DNA from: Agromyces sp. SYSU T00194
GTDB lineage: Bacteria > Actinomycetota > Actinomycetes > Actinomycetales > Microbacteriaceae
Assembly: GCF_040496035.1 (NCBI RefSeq)
Contig: NZ_JBEPJZ010000001.1
Location: 1,550,001-1,614,000, forward strand
Length of the DNA stretch: 64,000 nt
Reading direction: 5' to 3'
The notes below the pieces were generated by a model, which did no database searches, was not told the origin of the DNA, and was given only the letters and a program-made list of their open reading frames with translations. Made by a program: the position numbers and the translations under genes. This document shows, in pieces, positions 52,510 to 61,270 of the stretch (its first letter is position 1; each line of letters opens with the position of its first letter).

Positions 52510-53826
52510 ATGTCCAGGATTCAGACCACACGCTCCCGGCTCGTGGCCGGCGTGGCCGCCCTCGGCGCCGCCTCGCTCGCGCTCACCGGCTGCACCGCCG
52601 GTGGCGGCGGCGGTGGCGATGACAGCACGATCACCGTCATGTGGGCGTCGAACGAGCTCTCCGAAGAGCAGATCGCCGCGTTCGAGGAGGAGAACCCCGA
52701 CCTTACCGTTGAGTTCATCGAGTTCGACTTCACGCGACTGAACGCGATGATCACCGCGGGCGACGCGCCCGACGTCGTGCGCGGCAACCCGTCTGCGAAC
52801 CTGTTCGCCCGCGGCCTCGCGACGAACCTCGACGACTTCGTCGCCGGCAGCGAGGCCATCCAGGAGGACGACCTCCTCCCCGTGAACGACGCGTGGCGCT
52901 GGGACGGCACCACGCGCGGCCAGGGCAACCTGTACGGCATCGTGAAGGACTGGTCGCCCGACACGACCATCTGGCAGAACTCCGCACTGTTCGACTCCGC
53001 CGGCGTCGAGCCGCTCAGCCTGACCGAGGCATCGGATTGGGATGAGGTGCTCGCCAAGGCGACGGAGCTCAAGGACGCCGGAGTCGAGTACCCGCTCGGC
53101 ATCGAGTGGCAGTGGGGCGTGATCAACGTCGTGCAGAACATGGTCGCCCAGCAGGGCGGTGACTTCTTCAACGAGGACTTCACCGAGATCGACCTCGGCT
53201 CGCCCGAGGCGCAGCGCGCGATCCAGTGGCTGATCGACTTCGGGGACTCGGGCGTCGGTCCGACCTCGCTGAACCCGCTGACCGACGGCTACGACCTGCC
53301 GGTCTTCGCGTCGGGCCGCATGGCCACGACCGTCACCGGGTACTGGATGGGCGGAGGCCTCCAGGGCCAGGATGCCGCGGCGGTCGCCGAGACGTCGACC
53401 CTCGCGCCCGCACCGACGTACGGAGAGCGCATCAGCCCGGTCGCCGGAGGCGTCGGCGGCTGGATCCCCGAGGGCTCCGACAACAAGGACGGCGCGTGGC
53501 GCTTCATGGAGTACTACATGGCGGGCGCCCCCGCCGAGGAGCGCGCCGCGACCGGGTGGGGGCTTCCCTCGCTCCAGTCGCTCTGGGACCTGCTGCCCGC
53601 GGATGAGCCGTACCAGCAGCAGGCGATCGAGACCGCGACCGCGGAGATCCCGTACGTCACGGTCCTGCCGGACTCGCCGTACGCCACCTTCGAGCAGCTC
53701 AACGAGGTCGTCGACCGGCACCTCCAGCAGGCGCTCCAGGGTGAGATGGATGCCGCCGAGGTCGGCGCGGCGGCCGAGGAGGAGATCAACACGCTTCTCG
53801 CGCAGGGCAAAGACCAGCTCGGATGA
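52510..53826 (+). CDS. Sugar-binding lipoprotein, second importer of galactan locus
   Basis: A 438-residue family 1 SBP. Lipobox LALTGC (Cys28) then a Gly linker; mature part TITVMWASNELSEEQIAAFEEENPDLTVEFIEFDFTRLNAMI, GDAPDVVRGNPSANLFARGL, LPVFASGRMATTVTGYWMGGG. This is of the UgpB/oligosaccharide type. Its stop overlaps the next ATG by four bases (ATGA), so unlike two other importers here there is no hairpin after the binding protein. The ligand is unknown; location suggests another pectin- or galactan-derived sugar. Confidence 0.86.
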   Translation: MSRIQTTRSRLVAGVAALGAASLALTGCTAGGGGGGDDSTITVMWASNELSEEQIAAFEEENPDLTVEFIEFDFTRLNAMITAGDAPDVVRGNPSANLFARGLATNLDDFVAGSEAIQEDDLLPVNDAWRWDGTTRGQGNLYGIVKDWSPDTTIWQNSALFDSAGVEPLSLTEASDWDEVLAKATELKDAGVEYPLGIEWQWGVINVVQNMVAQQGGDFFNEDFTEIDLGSPEAQRAIQWLIDFGDSGVGPTSLNPLTDGYDLPVFASGRMATTVTGYWMGGGLQGQDAAAVAETSTLAPAPTYGERISPVAGGVGGWIPEGSDNKDGAWRFMEYYMAGAPAEERAATGWGLPSLQSLWDLLPADEPYQQQAIETATAEIPYVTVLPDSPYATFEQLNEVVDRHLQQALQGEMDAAEVGAAAEEEINTLLAQGKDQLG

Positions 53827-54797
53827 CCTCCACGCTCCAGCAGCCGGCTGCGGCCGCGGGCACCCCTGCCCGCGGCCGCGGCTGGCGGCGCTATCGCACC
53901 TCCACGTTCTACCTGTTCGCGTCGCCCTGGATCATCGGGTTCGTCCTGCTGACCCTCGCTCCGATCCTCTACGCCTTCGTGGTGAGCCTCACCAACTACG
54001 ACGGCGCATCGCCGATCTGGCGGTTCATCGGGTTCCGCAACTACGTCGAGATCTTCACGAACGACCCGGGCGCGTGGGCGAGCCTGCTGCGGACGCTCGG
54101 CTACACGATCATCGTCGTGCCGTTGAGCGTCGCGGGCGGCCTCGCCCTGGCACTCATGGTCAACCGCCGCCTGCGCGCCCGAGGGCTCGTGCGCGCCATC
54201 TTCTTCCTCCCGTCGGTGGTGCCGGTCGTCGCCGCGGCGATCATGTGGCGGCTTATCTTCAACCGTGACGCCGGCCTCCTGAACGGAATCCTCGGATTCT
54301 TCGGGGCGGACCCCGTCACCTGGCTCGTCGACCCCTACGCGTTCTACGCGCTGATCGTGCTCGCGCTCTGGGGCCTTGGCGGCGGGATGATCATCATCCT
54401 CGCCGCGTTGCAGGACGTGCCCGTCGAGCTCGACGAGGCCGCGCGAATCGATGGTGCCAGCAACCTGCGGATCACGTGGAGCATCGTGGTTCCGCTCATC
54501 TCGCCGGTGCTCTACTTCCAGGTCATCACCGGCGTCATCCTCTCGCTCCAGATGCTCGTCCAGCCGCTGCTGCTCGCCGAGACGAGTCGCATCGCGACCG
54601 GTCGAACGGTGCCGACGGGGACCACGCTCTACATGGTCGACGTCTACAACGAGTTCTTCCTCAACAACCGGTTCGGGTACGGCTCGGCGATGCTCTGGGT
54701 CTTCTTCGTCTTCATCCTGCTGCTCACGCTGTTCCTGCAGCGTCTGAGCCGGCGGTTCGTGTTCTACCAGGTCGCCGTCGACGACCAGAAGGAATGA
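53823..54797 (+). CDS. CUT1 sugar ABC permease (UgpA/MalF-like)
   Basis: A 324-residue permease with six helices (YLFASPWIIGFVLLTLAPILYAFVVSLTNYDG first). The EAA loop is DEAARIDGASNLRITWSIVVPLISPV. The external LAETSRIATGRTVPTGTTLYMVDVYNEFF segment is typical of the UgpA/LacF group. It is coupled to the binding-protein gene by ATGA. Confidence 0.9.
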   Translation: MTSTLQQPAAAAGTPARGRGWRRYRTSTFYLFASPWIIGFVLLTLAPILYAFVVSLTNYDGASPIWRFIGFRNYVEIFTNDPGAWASLLRTLGYTIIVVPLSVAGGLALALMVNRRLRARGLVRAIFFLPSVVPVVAAAIMWRLIFNRDAGLLNGILGFFGADPVTWLVDPYAFYALIVLALWGLGGGMIIILAALQDVPVELDEAARIDGASNLRITWSIVVPLISPVLYFQVITGVILSLQMLVQPLLLAETSRIATGRTVPTGTTLYMVDVYNEFFLNNRFGYGSAMLWVFFVFILLLTLFLQRLSRRFVFYQVAVDDQKE

Positions 54798-54809
54798 TCG
54801 GGTTCCCCC

Positions 54810-55724
54810 ATGACCAATCTCGCTGAGGACCTCCGCACCTCCGCCATGCCCGAGGTGCGCCCGCCGCGCCGCCGGTCGCGCCGCTCGTCCGACGGCCAGC
54901 CGGGGCAGAAGGCGACGGCGTACACGTACGTCGGCGTCATCATCGCCATCGCGCTGTTCGGCATCCCCTTCATCTGGATCGTACTCACGGCGCTCGCCTC
55001 GCCGGCGAAGCTGACCGAGGGGCCGGCTGCGCTGCTCGACGTCGAGCCGTACTGGCAGAACTTCGTCGATGCCGTGACGATGATCGACTTCGCCGCCTAC
55101 GCGATGAACTCGCTGTTCATCTCGTCGGTGTTCGCGGTACTGACGACGGCGACGAGCGCGACGGTCGGATTCGCCTTCGCCCGCCTTCGGGGGCGTGGCC
55201 GCAACCTGCTGTTCGGCATCGTGCTCTCGACGATGCTGATCCCGTCGATCGCGACCCTGATCCCGACCTACGTGCTGTTCGCGCGTGTCGGGCTCGTCGG
55301 CACCTACTGGCCGTGGGTGCTCTGGGGCCTCGCGGGCACGCCGTACCTGATCTTCCTGTTCCGTCAGTACTTCTCGTCGATCCCGTTGGAGCTCGAGGAT
55401 GCGGCGATCATCGACGGGGCCGGATGGATCCGCACGTACGTGCTGATCTTCCTCCCGCTCTCACGGCCGATCCTGCTCACTTCGCTGATCCTGTCGTTCA
55501 CCTGGACGTGGGGCGACTACCTCGCCCCGGCGCTCCTGCTGGACTACAACAACACGACGCTGTCGGTCGCGACTGCGGCGGGGTATCTCGACCCCCGGGG
55601 CAACGGGCTCATCACCGTGCAGGCGGCGGGTGCGCTGCTCTACCTCGTTCCGATCGTCGTGGTGTTCCTCGTCGCCCAGCGCTACTTCATGGGCTCCGCG
55701 CTCAGCTCCGGCGTCAAGGGCTGA
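54810..55724 (+). CDS. CUT1 sugar ABC permease (UgpE/MalG-like)
   Basis: A 304-residue permease with a basic 35-residue cytoplasmic start (PPRRRSRRSSDGQ), six helices, EAA loop EDAAIIDGAGWIRTYVLIFLPLSRPI and C-terminus AQRYFMGSALSSGVKG. It follows its partner by 12 nt. No ATPase gene follows. Confidence 0.9.
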   Translation: MTNLAEDLRTSAMPEVRPPRRRSRRSSDGQPGQKATAYTYVGVIIAIALFGIPFIWIVLTALASPAKLTEGPAALLDVEPYWQNFVDAVTMIDFAAYAMNSLFISSVFAVLTTATSATVGFAFARLRGRGRNLLFGIVLSTMLIPSIATLIPTYVLFARVGLVGTYWPWVLWGLAGTPYLIFLFRQYFSSIPLELEDAAIIDGAGWIRTYVLIFLPLSRPILLTSLILSFTWTWGDYLAPALLLDYNNTTLSVATAAGYLDPRGNGLITVQAAGALLYLVPIVVVFLVAQRYFMGSALSSGVKG

Positions 55725-55889
55725 GGTGATCCGAGGTCCGCGAATCTCAGGTCGTTCGGCCAAGCCGGGTCATCGGTCGCAGCGATCCGCGTGCGCGCGG
55801 GCCGTGGAACGGCGTACGCCGAGTTCGGCGTGCAGCGTGGGCTCGTGCTCGGTGTATCCACACCTCATGAAACCACTCGCCCGCGTGAC

Positions 55890-55895
55890 TAGGCT
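55890..55895 (+). promoter_or_regulatory. -10 element TAGGCT of leader-ORF mRNA
   Basis: TAGGCT ends 6 nt before ATG 55902, the start of a 12-residue upstream ORF. Confidence 0.5.
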
Positions 55896-55901
55896 TGCCG
55901 G

Positions 55902-55940
55902 ATGCAGCGCACCGGAGCACCGCGAAGAAGCCGAGCATGA
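55902..55940 (+). CDS. 12-residue leader ORF, ATGA-coupled
   Basis: ATG 55902 encodes MQRTGAPRRSRA; its TGA (55938-55940) overlaps the ATG of the hydrolase gene. The hydrolase has only a weak ribosome site, so re-initiation after this ORF is likely. Same arrangement as 35661-35732. Confidence 0.45.
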   Translation: MQRTGAPRRSRA

Positions 55941-56854
55941 GCGACGAGTGGCCGCCGCCCCCGTACCTGCCGCCCACGGGGGGCGAGCAGCCGCTGCGCC
56001 CGACCGGCGTCCGCAGCTGGGACGGGCTCACGTACTCGACGATCCCCGGCTATCGGCCGCTGCTGCTGGACCTGCACGTGCCCGAGGCATCCGCCCGACC
56101 GCCCGTCGTGCTCTGGATCCACGGCGGTGCCTGGCTGCTCGGCGACCGGCGGCTCCCGCCCGAGGTCTGGCCGCCCGGAGCGCTGTTCCAGCGCATCGTC
56201 GACGCGGGGTTCGCCGTCGCCACGATCGATTACCGGCACTCGCTCGAGGCGCCCTTCCCGGCGCAGCTGCACGACGCGAAGGCGGCGATCCGCTACCTCC
56301 GGCGATTCGCCGACGACCTCGGCATCGACGCCTCGCGCATGGTCGCGTGGGGCGAGTCGGCAGGCGGCCACCTCGCCGCGCTCGTCGGCCTCACCGGCGG
56401 CCGGGCGGAGTGGGCGGGCGAGGAGGGCGTGCCCGACGGCGACACGTCGGTGCTCGGCGTCGTCGACTGGTACGGAGTGCACGACGGCGAGCGGATGCCG
56501 CAGGAGGGCCTCGCCCCCGAAACGGATCGCCTGCCCCGCGGCCACCTCGAGACGCTCGCGCGCGAGCCGTTCTCCGTGCTCGTCGACGCCTCGCCGCTCG
56601 GCCCGCGCGCGGCGCGGGACTGCTCGCCCGTCGTGCAGGTGCACCCGGACGCCCCGCCGTTCCTCCTCGCGCACGGCGACGCCGACTCGCTGGTGCCCTA
56701 CGAGCAGAGCGAGCTGTTCGCCGCGGCGCTCGCCGACGCCGGCGTGCCGGTCGAGCTGCGCCGCGTGCCGGGCGCCGACCACGTGTTCCTCGGGGAGGAC
56801 CCGCTGCCGCTCATGGACGAGGCGCTCGTCTGGATCGCCGGGCGCCTGGGCTGA
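55937..56854 (+). CDS. Alpha/beta hydrolase (esterase, HGG type)
   Basis: A 305-residue esterase of the BD-FAE/hormone-sensitive-lipase-like group. The oxyanion motif IHGGAWLLGD is at about 61-70 and nucleophile Ser141 lies in GESAGGHLA. The late acid and base are in AHGDADSLVP and GADHVFLGE. No signal peptide. The N-terminus is Pro-rich (EWPPPPYLPPTGGEQP). The substrate is not readable. The gene is separated from the galactan locus by a promoter of its own. Confidence 0.83.
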   Translation: MSDEWPPPPYLPPTGGEQPLRPTGVRSWDGLTYSTIPGYRPLLLDLHVPEASARPPVVLWIHGGAWLLGDRRLPPEVWPPGALFQRIVDAGFAVATIDYRHSLEAPFPAQLHDAKAAIRYLRRFADDLGIDASRMVAWGESAGGHLAALVGLTGGRAEWAGEEGVPDGDTSVLGVVDWYGVHDGERMPQEGLAPETDRLPRGHLETLAREPFSVLVDASPLGPRAARDCSPVVQVHPDAPPFLLAHGDADSLVPYEQSELFAAALADAGVPVELRRVPGADHVFLGEDPLPLMDEALVWIAGRLG

Positions 56855-56885
56855 CCGGGCGGAACCGGGCGGCGCCCGACGCGCC

Positions 56886-58340
56886 TCAGGCCGGGCGGAA
56901 GCCCGACGTCTCGGGCGGGGCCGCGTGCCGGATCATCAGGTGCCGCGTGACCGAGTAGTCGAGCAGCGGCTCCATCGACATGTCCTTGCCGAAGCCCGAG
57001 CCCTTGACGCCGCCGTGCGGCGCCTCGGACGCGATCGGCAGGTGGTCGTTCACCCAGGTGACGCCCACGTCGAGCTGCTGGCTGACGCGCATCGCGCGGC
57101 CGACGTCGGAGGTCCACACCGACGAGGCGAGGCCGTAGGCGCTGTCGTTCGCCAGTGCGACGCCCTCGGCCTCGCCGTCGAACGGCAACGCGACGAGCAC
57201 GGGGCCGAAGACCTCGCCCTGCACGATCTCCGACGACTGGGCCGCACCGACCAGCAGCGTGGGGGCGTAGTACGAACCCGTGCGGTCGATGGCGTGCCCG
57301 CCGACGAGCGCCTCGGCGCCCTCGGCGACGGCGCGCGAGACGAAGCCGTCGACCCGGTCGCGGTGGCCGCGCGAGATGAGCGGTCCGATGTGGGTGTCGG
57401 CATCCATCGGGTCGCCCGCGACGACTGCGCCGAGCGCGGCCCGCAGCGCGGCCACGCCGTCGTCGAACACCGAGCGCTCGAGGTAGACGCGCGTCGCCGC
57501 GGTGCAGTCCTGGCCCGTGTTGTACGTGGCGCCGAGCGCGACCGCGTGCGCCATCGCGTTCAGGTCGGCGTCGCGGTAGACGATCACCGGGGCCTTGCCG
57601 CCGAGCTCGAGGTGCACGCGCTTCACGCCCTCGACCGCGCCGCGCATCACGGCCTTGCCGGTCTGGGTCGACCCGGTGACGCTCACCATGTCGACCTCGC
57701 GGTGCGCGACGAGCGCCTGGCCGACCTCGGCGTCGCCGGTCACGACGTTGAACAGCCCCGACGGCAGGCCCGACCGGGCCGCGAGCTCGGCCAGCCGCAG
57801 GGTCGTGCGCGGCGTGGCCGGCGCGGGCTTCACGATCACCGCGTTGCCGGCCGCGAGCGCCGGGCCCGCCTTCCAGATCGCCATGATGAGCGGGAAGTTC
57901 CACGGCGTGATGCCCGCGACCACGCCCACCGGGCGCCTGGTCAGGATCGACGTGTACCCGGTCGACAGGGTGCCCGCGCCGGTGCCCTCGAGCGACCTGG
58001 CGGCCCCCGCGAAGAAGCGCAGGTTGTCGATCGAGAACGGCAGCTCGCCGTCGAACGCGGTCGTCCAGGGCTTGCCCGAGTCCTCGACCTCGAGCCGTGC
58101 GAGGTGCTCGGCGTCGGCCTCGATCGCGTCGGCGAGCTTCAGCAGCGCGAGCGAGCGCTCGCCGGGGGTCTTCGCGGCCCACTCGGGCTGTGCGGCGCGC
58201 GCCGCGGCGGCGGCCTCGTCGACCTCGGCGACGCCGGACTCGCGGAGCGTCGCGACCTCCTGCTCCGTCGCCGGGTTGGTGATGACGGTCTCGCCGCCCG
58301 AGCCGGGGCGGTAGCCGCCGATGAACGTTCCGGTGGTCAT
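56886..58340 (-). CDS. Aldehyde dehydrogenase, gamma-aminobutyraldehyde type
   Basis: A 484-residue NAD-dependent aldehyde dehydrogenase. It has GVVAGITPWNFPLIMAIWKAGPALAAGNAVIVKPA, general base Glu245 (HLELGGKAP) and nucleophile Cys279 (NTGQDCTAATRVY). The Asp before Cys and the PHGGVKGSGFGKDMSMEPLLDYSVTRHLMI ending fit the gamma-aminobutyraldehyde/betaine aldehyde group. With the adjacent amine oxidase-like gene and the polyamine transporter it would convert aminoaldehydes to amino acids such as GABA. ATG 58340 follows GAAAGGACCC. Confidence 0.9.
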   Translation of the reverse strand: MTTGTFIGGYRPGSGGETVITNPATEQEVATLRESGVAEVDEAAAAARAAQPEWAAKTPGERSLALLKLADAIEADAEHLARLEVEDSGKPWTTAFDGELPFSIDNLRFFAGAARSLEGTGAGTLSTGYTSILTRRPVGVVAGITPWNFPLIMAIWKAGPALAAGNAVIVKPAPATPRTTLRLAELAARSGLPSGLFNVVTGDAEVGQALVAHREVDMVSVTGSTQTGKAVMRGAVEGVKRVHLELGGKAPVIVYRDADLNAMAHAVALGATYNTGQDCTAATRVYLERSVFDDGVAALRAALGAVVAGDPMDADTHIGPLISRGHRDRVDGFVSRAVAEGAEALVGGHAIDRTGSYYAPTLLVGAAQSSEIVQGEVFGPVLVALPFDGEAEGVALANDSAYGLASSVWTSDVGRAMRVSQQLDVGVTWVNDHLPIASEAPHGGVKGSGFGKDMSMEPLLDYSVTRHLMIRHAAPPETSGFRPA

Positions 58341-58414
58341 GGTCTGGGTCCTTTCTGCGGCCGGGCGGCAGATGCCGCGGGGCCGGGGTGGTGCGTCGTG
58401 CCGGCGCCGCCGGC

Positions 58415-59824
58415 TCAGGAGTTGAAGCCGAGACCGAACCGGTCGAGCGTGCGCAGCCAGAGGTTGCGCCGGCCCCGGTGGGCGTCGGCCGCGAGGATCG
58501 AGTGGCGGGTGTACTGGATGATCGGGTTGCGGAACGGCTCGGGCGGAATGGGGAACGGGCGCCGACGCACGATGTCGTAGCGCAGGCGCGAGGTGGGCTC
58601 GCCCGACAGCAGGTCGAGCGCGACGTCGGCGGAGAACCGCGAGGCGCCCACGCCGAGGCCGGTGTGCCCGACCGCGTAGGCGACGCGCCCGCCGCGGGCG
58701 GTGCCGTAGGCGGCGGTGAAGCGCGTTGTCGAGTCGATCGGCCCGGCCCAGCGGTGCGTGAACCGCAGCCCCTCGAGCTGCGGGAAGGTCTCGAGGAAGT
58801 GCCGGGCGAGCAGCTCGTGCGACGAGTCGCGCTGCTCGAGGCTCGGGTCGACCCTGCCGCCGCGGTAGTACACCGCGTCCCACCCGCCGAACAGCACGCG
58901 CCCGTCGGCGGTCGGGCGGTAGTAGTGGAACTGGTTGCCCGCGTCGGTGAGGCCCTGGCCCTCGGCCCAGCCGATCGACTCGCGCTGCGCGGCGGTCAGC
59001 GGCTCGGTCATGAGCACGTGGTCGTAGAGCGGCATGATGTACGACCCGAGGCGCTTGAGCGGACCCGGGTAGGCGGCCGTCGCGACCACCGCGTGGCGGG
59101 CGTCGACGTGGCCCGCGGGGGTGGTGACCCGCACGCCGGCACCGTGCGTCTCGATGCCCGTCGCCGGCGACGCGTCGAAGATGCGCACGCCGCGCCGCTC
59201 GAGGTCGGCGGCCATGCCCCAGGCGAGGCGCGCGGGGTCGACGAGCACCGTGCCGGTGCGGTCGCGCAGGCCGCCGAGGTAGGTCGGCGAGTGCACGTCG
59301 GCCTGCACCTCGTCGCGCGACTGCAGCTCCAGCTCGACGCCGTGCCGGGCCCCGAGCTCGTGCGCCTCGCGCAGCCCGGCGAGCTGCCAGTCCTCGACGG
59401 CGAGGGTCGTCTTGCCCGAGCGCCGCAGGTCGCAGTCGATGCCCGCGCCCTCGATCGTCTCGACGAGCTCGGCGAGGTTGCGGTCGCCCTCCTCGGCGAG
59501 CGCGCCGACCTGGTCGGGCCAGATCGCCGTGCCGTGGGTGAGGCCGTGCGTGAGCGAGGCCGCGACGAACCCGCCGTTGCGGCCGGTCGCACCGTACGCG
59601 ACCGACTCGGCGTCGATGACGACGACGGATGCCGCGGGGTCGCGCTCGAGCGCGCGCCACGCCGTCCACAGCCCCGTGAACCCGGCGCCGATGACCACCA
59701 GGTCGGCCTCCGCGCCGCCCGCGAGCGGCGCACGCGCGGCCGGCGCGTCGTCACGATCGAGCCAGTACGGGCGCGGTGCGGCGTCGCGCAGGGCGTCGGC
59801 CGCGGCATCCGTCGTCGTGCTCAC
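58415..59824 (-). CDS. FAD-dependent amine oxidoreductase (PuuB/DAO-like)
   Basis: A 469-residue flavoprotein of the DAO family. The Rossmann motif is DLVVIGAGFTGLWTAW (about 41-56), followed by YGATGRNGGFV, the flavin-contact block seen in gamma-glutamylputrescine oxidase (PuuB) and its relatives. C-terminal GHTGLGVGASRFSADVALDLLSG completes the FAD site. It would oxidise an amine to an aldehyde for the next gene product. Its GTG overlaps the glycosyltransferase stop (GTGA), so the two are coupled. No PuuA-type gamma-glutamyl ligase is visible nearby. Confidence 0.88.
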   Translation of the reverse strand: MSTTTDAAADALRDAAPRPYWLDRDDAPAARAPLAGGAEADLVVIGAGFTGLWTAWRALERDPAASVVVIDAESVAYGATGRNGGFVAASLTHGLTHGTAIWPDQVGALAEEGDRNLAELVETIEGAGIDCDLRRSGKTTLAVEDWQLAGLREAHELGARHGVELELQSRDEVQADVHSPTYLGGLRDRTGTVLVDPARLAWGMAADLERRGVRIFDASPATGIETHGAGVRVTTPAGHVDARHAVVATAAYPGPLKRLGSYIMPLYDHVLMTEPLTAAQRESIGWAEGQGLTDAGNQFHYYRPTADGRVLFGGWDAVYYRGGRVDPSLEQRDSSHELLARHFLETFPQLEGLRFTHRWAGPIDSTTRFTAAYGTARGGRVAYAVGHTGLGVGASRFSADVALDLLSGEPTSRLRYDIVRRRPFPIPPEPFRNPIIQYTRHSILAADAHRGRRNLWLRTLDRFGLGFNS

Positions 59825-61137
59825 GCGTGTTCCCGTACCGAGGCGCGTTCGATCACGTCGGCGGCGGCGGAGAGGCCGCCGCGCGAGCGGATGGACTCGC
59901 CGACGGCGACGATACGCGCGCGCAGTTCGGCGTCGTCGAGCAGGCGCCGCACCGTGCCCTGCAGCTCCTCCGGGGTGAAGCGGTACGGGTCGAGGCGCAC
60001 GCCGTAGCCCTGCTCGTCGACGCGCTGCGCGTTGTCGTACTGGTCCCAGAACAGCGGCAGCACGATCATCGGCTTGCCGAAGTGCAGCGACTCGGTCGTG
60101 GTGTTGTTGCCGCCGTGGGTGATCACGAGGTCGGCGAGCGGCAGCAGCTTCGTCTGCGGCAGGAACTCGGCGCCCCACATGTTGTCGGCGAGCTCGAGCT
60201 CGTCGTGCAGCGGGCCCTTCGACACGATGACGTTGACCGGCATGTCGGCGAGCGCGGCGATCACGCGGCGCATGAGGCCCACGTCGGCCGAGCCGAGCGA
60301 CCCGAGGCTGAAGTAGATGAGCGGGCGGGTGCCGTCGGTGAACGAGGCGGGCAGGTCGACCGGCGCCTGCTCGGTCTCGCGCACCGAGGAGTCGAGGCGG
60401 TGCCAGTGGTCGCCGAGCGGGCGCACGTCGGTGTAGTCGAGCTCCTCGGGGTAGACGTAGAGGTTCTCGTCGCCGTCGTGGATGAACTCGAGGTCGGGCA
60501 GCGGGGGAGCGCCCTGCTCCTGCACCCAGGCGTCGAACTCCTGCCACAGGGGGCGGTGGGTGCGCTCGTACTCGGCGCGGAACGCGGCCCAGCCCTCGGC
60601 GTCGTCCTTCGCGAGGCCCGAGAACACCGGTGCGATGCCCTCGCCCGGCACCTCGAGCGGGTTGCACGAGACGATGCGCACGAACGGCACGCCCGCCGTG
60701 ACGAGCGCCGGGAAGGCGAGCACGTTGTCCTCGATGATGACGTCGGGCTGCACGCGCGCGATGATGTCCTTCAGCTGCGGCTCGCAGAACTTCGCGCCGC
60801 CCACGAGCTCCTCCCAGATGGGCAGGGTCACGGTCTCGAGCTGCTCGGTGGTGGTCTTCCGGAACTCGGGGGAGACCTCCTTGATGTAGTCCTTCCAGAA
60901 CTGGCCGGCGTCCTGCTCGGCAGCCTCCTCGCCCTCGGCCGGCTCCTCGACCGGGGCGAGGTCGACGAGGTCCTCCTCGAAGCCCAGCGCGGTGAGCTTG
61001 CCCTCCCACGAGCGCTCGGCGGCGAACACCACGCGGTGCCCCCGCTTCAGCAGCTCATTGCCGATGCCGATGCAGTTGTTCGTGGGGCCGTAGGCACTCT
61101 CGGGCATGAACAGGAAGGTGCGGCGTGCGTCGGTCAT
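59821..61137 (-). CDS. GT1-type (macrolide glycosyltransferase-like) glycosyltransferase
   Basis: A 438-residue GT-B protein. The N-terminal acceptor domain starts RTFLFMPESAYGPTNNCIGIGNELLKRGHRVVFAAE; the C-terminal donor domain has FSLGSLGSADVGLMRRVIAAL and FLPQTKLLPLADLVITHGGNNTTTESLHFGKPMIVLPLFWDQYDNAQRV. This is the nucleotide-sugar-binding signature of the MGT/UGT family. Donor and acceptor are unknown. It is the first gene of the operon with the amine oxidase and aldehyde dehydrogenase. An acidic insertion (EEPAEGEEAAEQDAGQFW) lies in the acceptor half. Confidence 0.85.
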   Translation of the reverse strand: MTDARRTFLFMPESAYGPTNNCIGIGNELLKRGHRVVFAAERSWEGKLTALGFEEDLVDLAPVEEPAEGEEAAEQDAGQFWKDYIKEVSPEFRKTTTEQLETVTLPIWEELVGGAKFCEPQLKDIIARVQPDVIIEDNVLAFPALVTAGVPFVRIVSCNPLEVPGEGIAPVFSGLAKDDAEGWAAFRAEYERTHRPLWQEFDAWVQEQGAPPLPDLEFIHDGDENLYVYPEELDYTDVRPLGDHWHRLDSSVRETEQAPVDLPASFTDGTRPLIYFSLGSLGSADVGLMRRVIAALADMPVNVIVSKGPLHDELELADNMWGAEFLPQTKLLPLADLVITHGGNNTTTESLHFGKPMIVLPLFWDQYDNAQRVDEQGYGVRLDPYRFTPEELQGTVRRLLDDAELRARIVAVGESIRSRGGLSAAADVIERASVREHA

Positions 61138-61270
61138 GGCGACTCCGTTCGTGGATTTACTGAATGCGGATGGAGGGATCTTGGTTCCGAGGAAGTCTCG
61201 TGAATTATGGCCACAGGGCCGGAGAACTGTGACACGATGCAGGGAATCTGTTCCAGCGGGAGGGAGCCCC
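61138..61270. promoter_or_regulatory. Divergent promoter region, TetR operator candidate
   Basis: A 133-bp gap between the glycosyltransferase and TetR genes. Short inverted pairs are visible (GGCC-ACAG-GGCC at 61210-61221; GGAA-TCTG-TTCC at 61244-61255), but no long palindrome, so the operator cannot be fixed. Confidence 0.3.
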
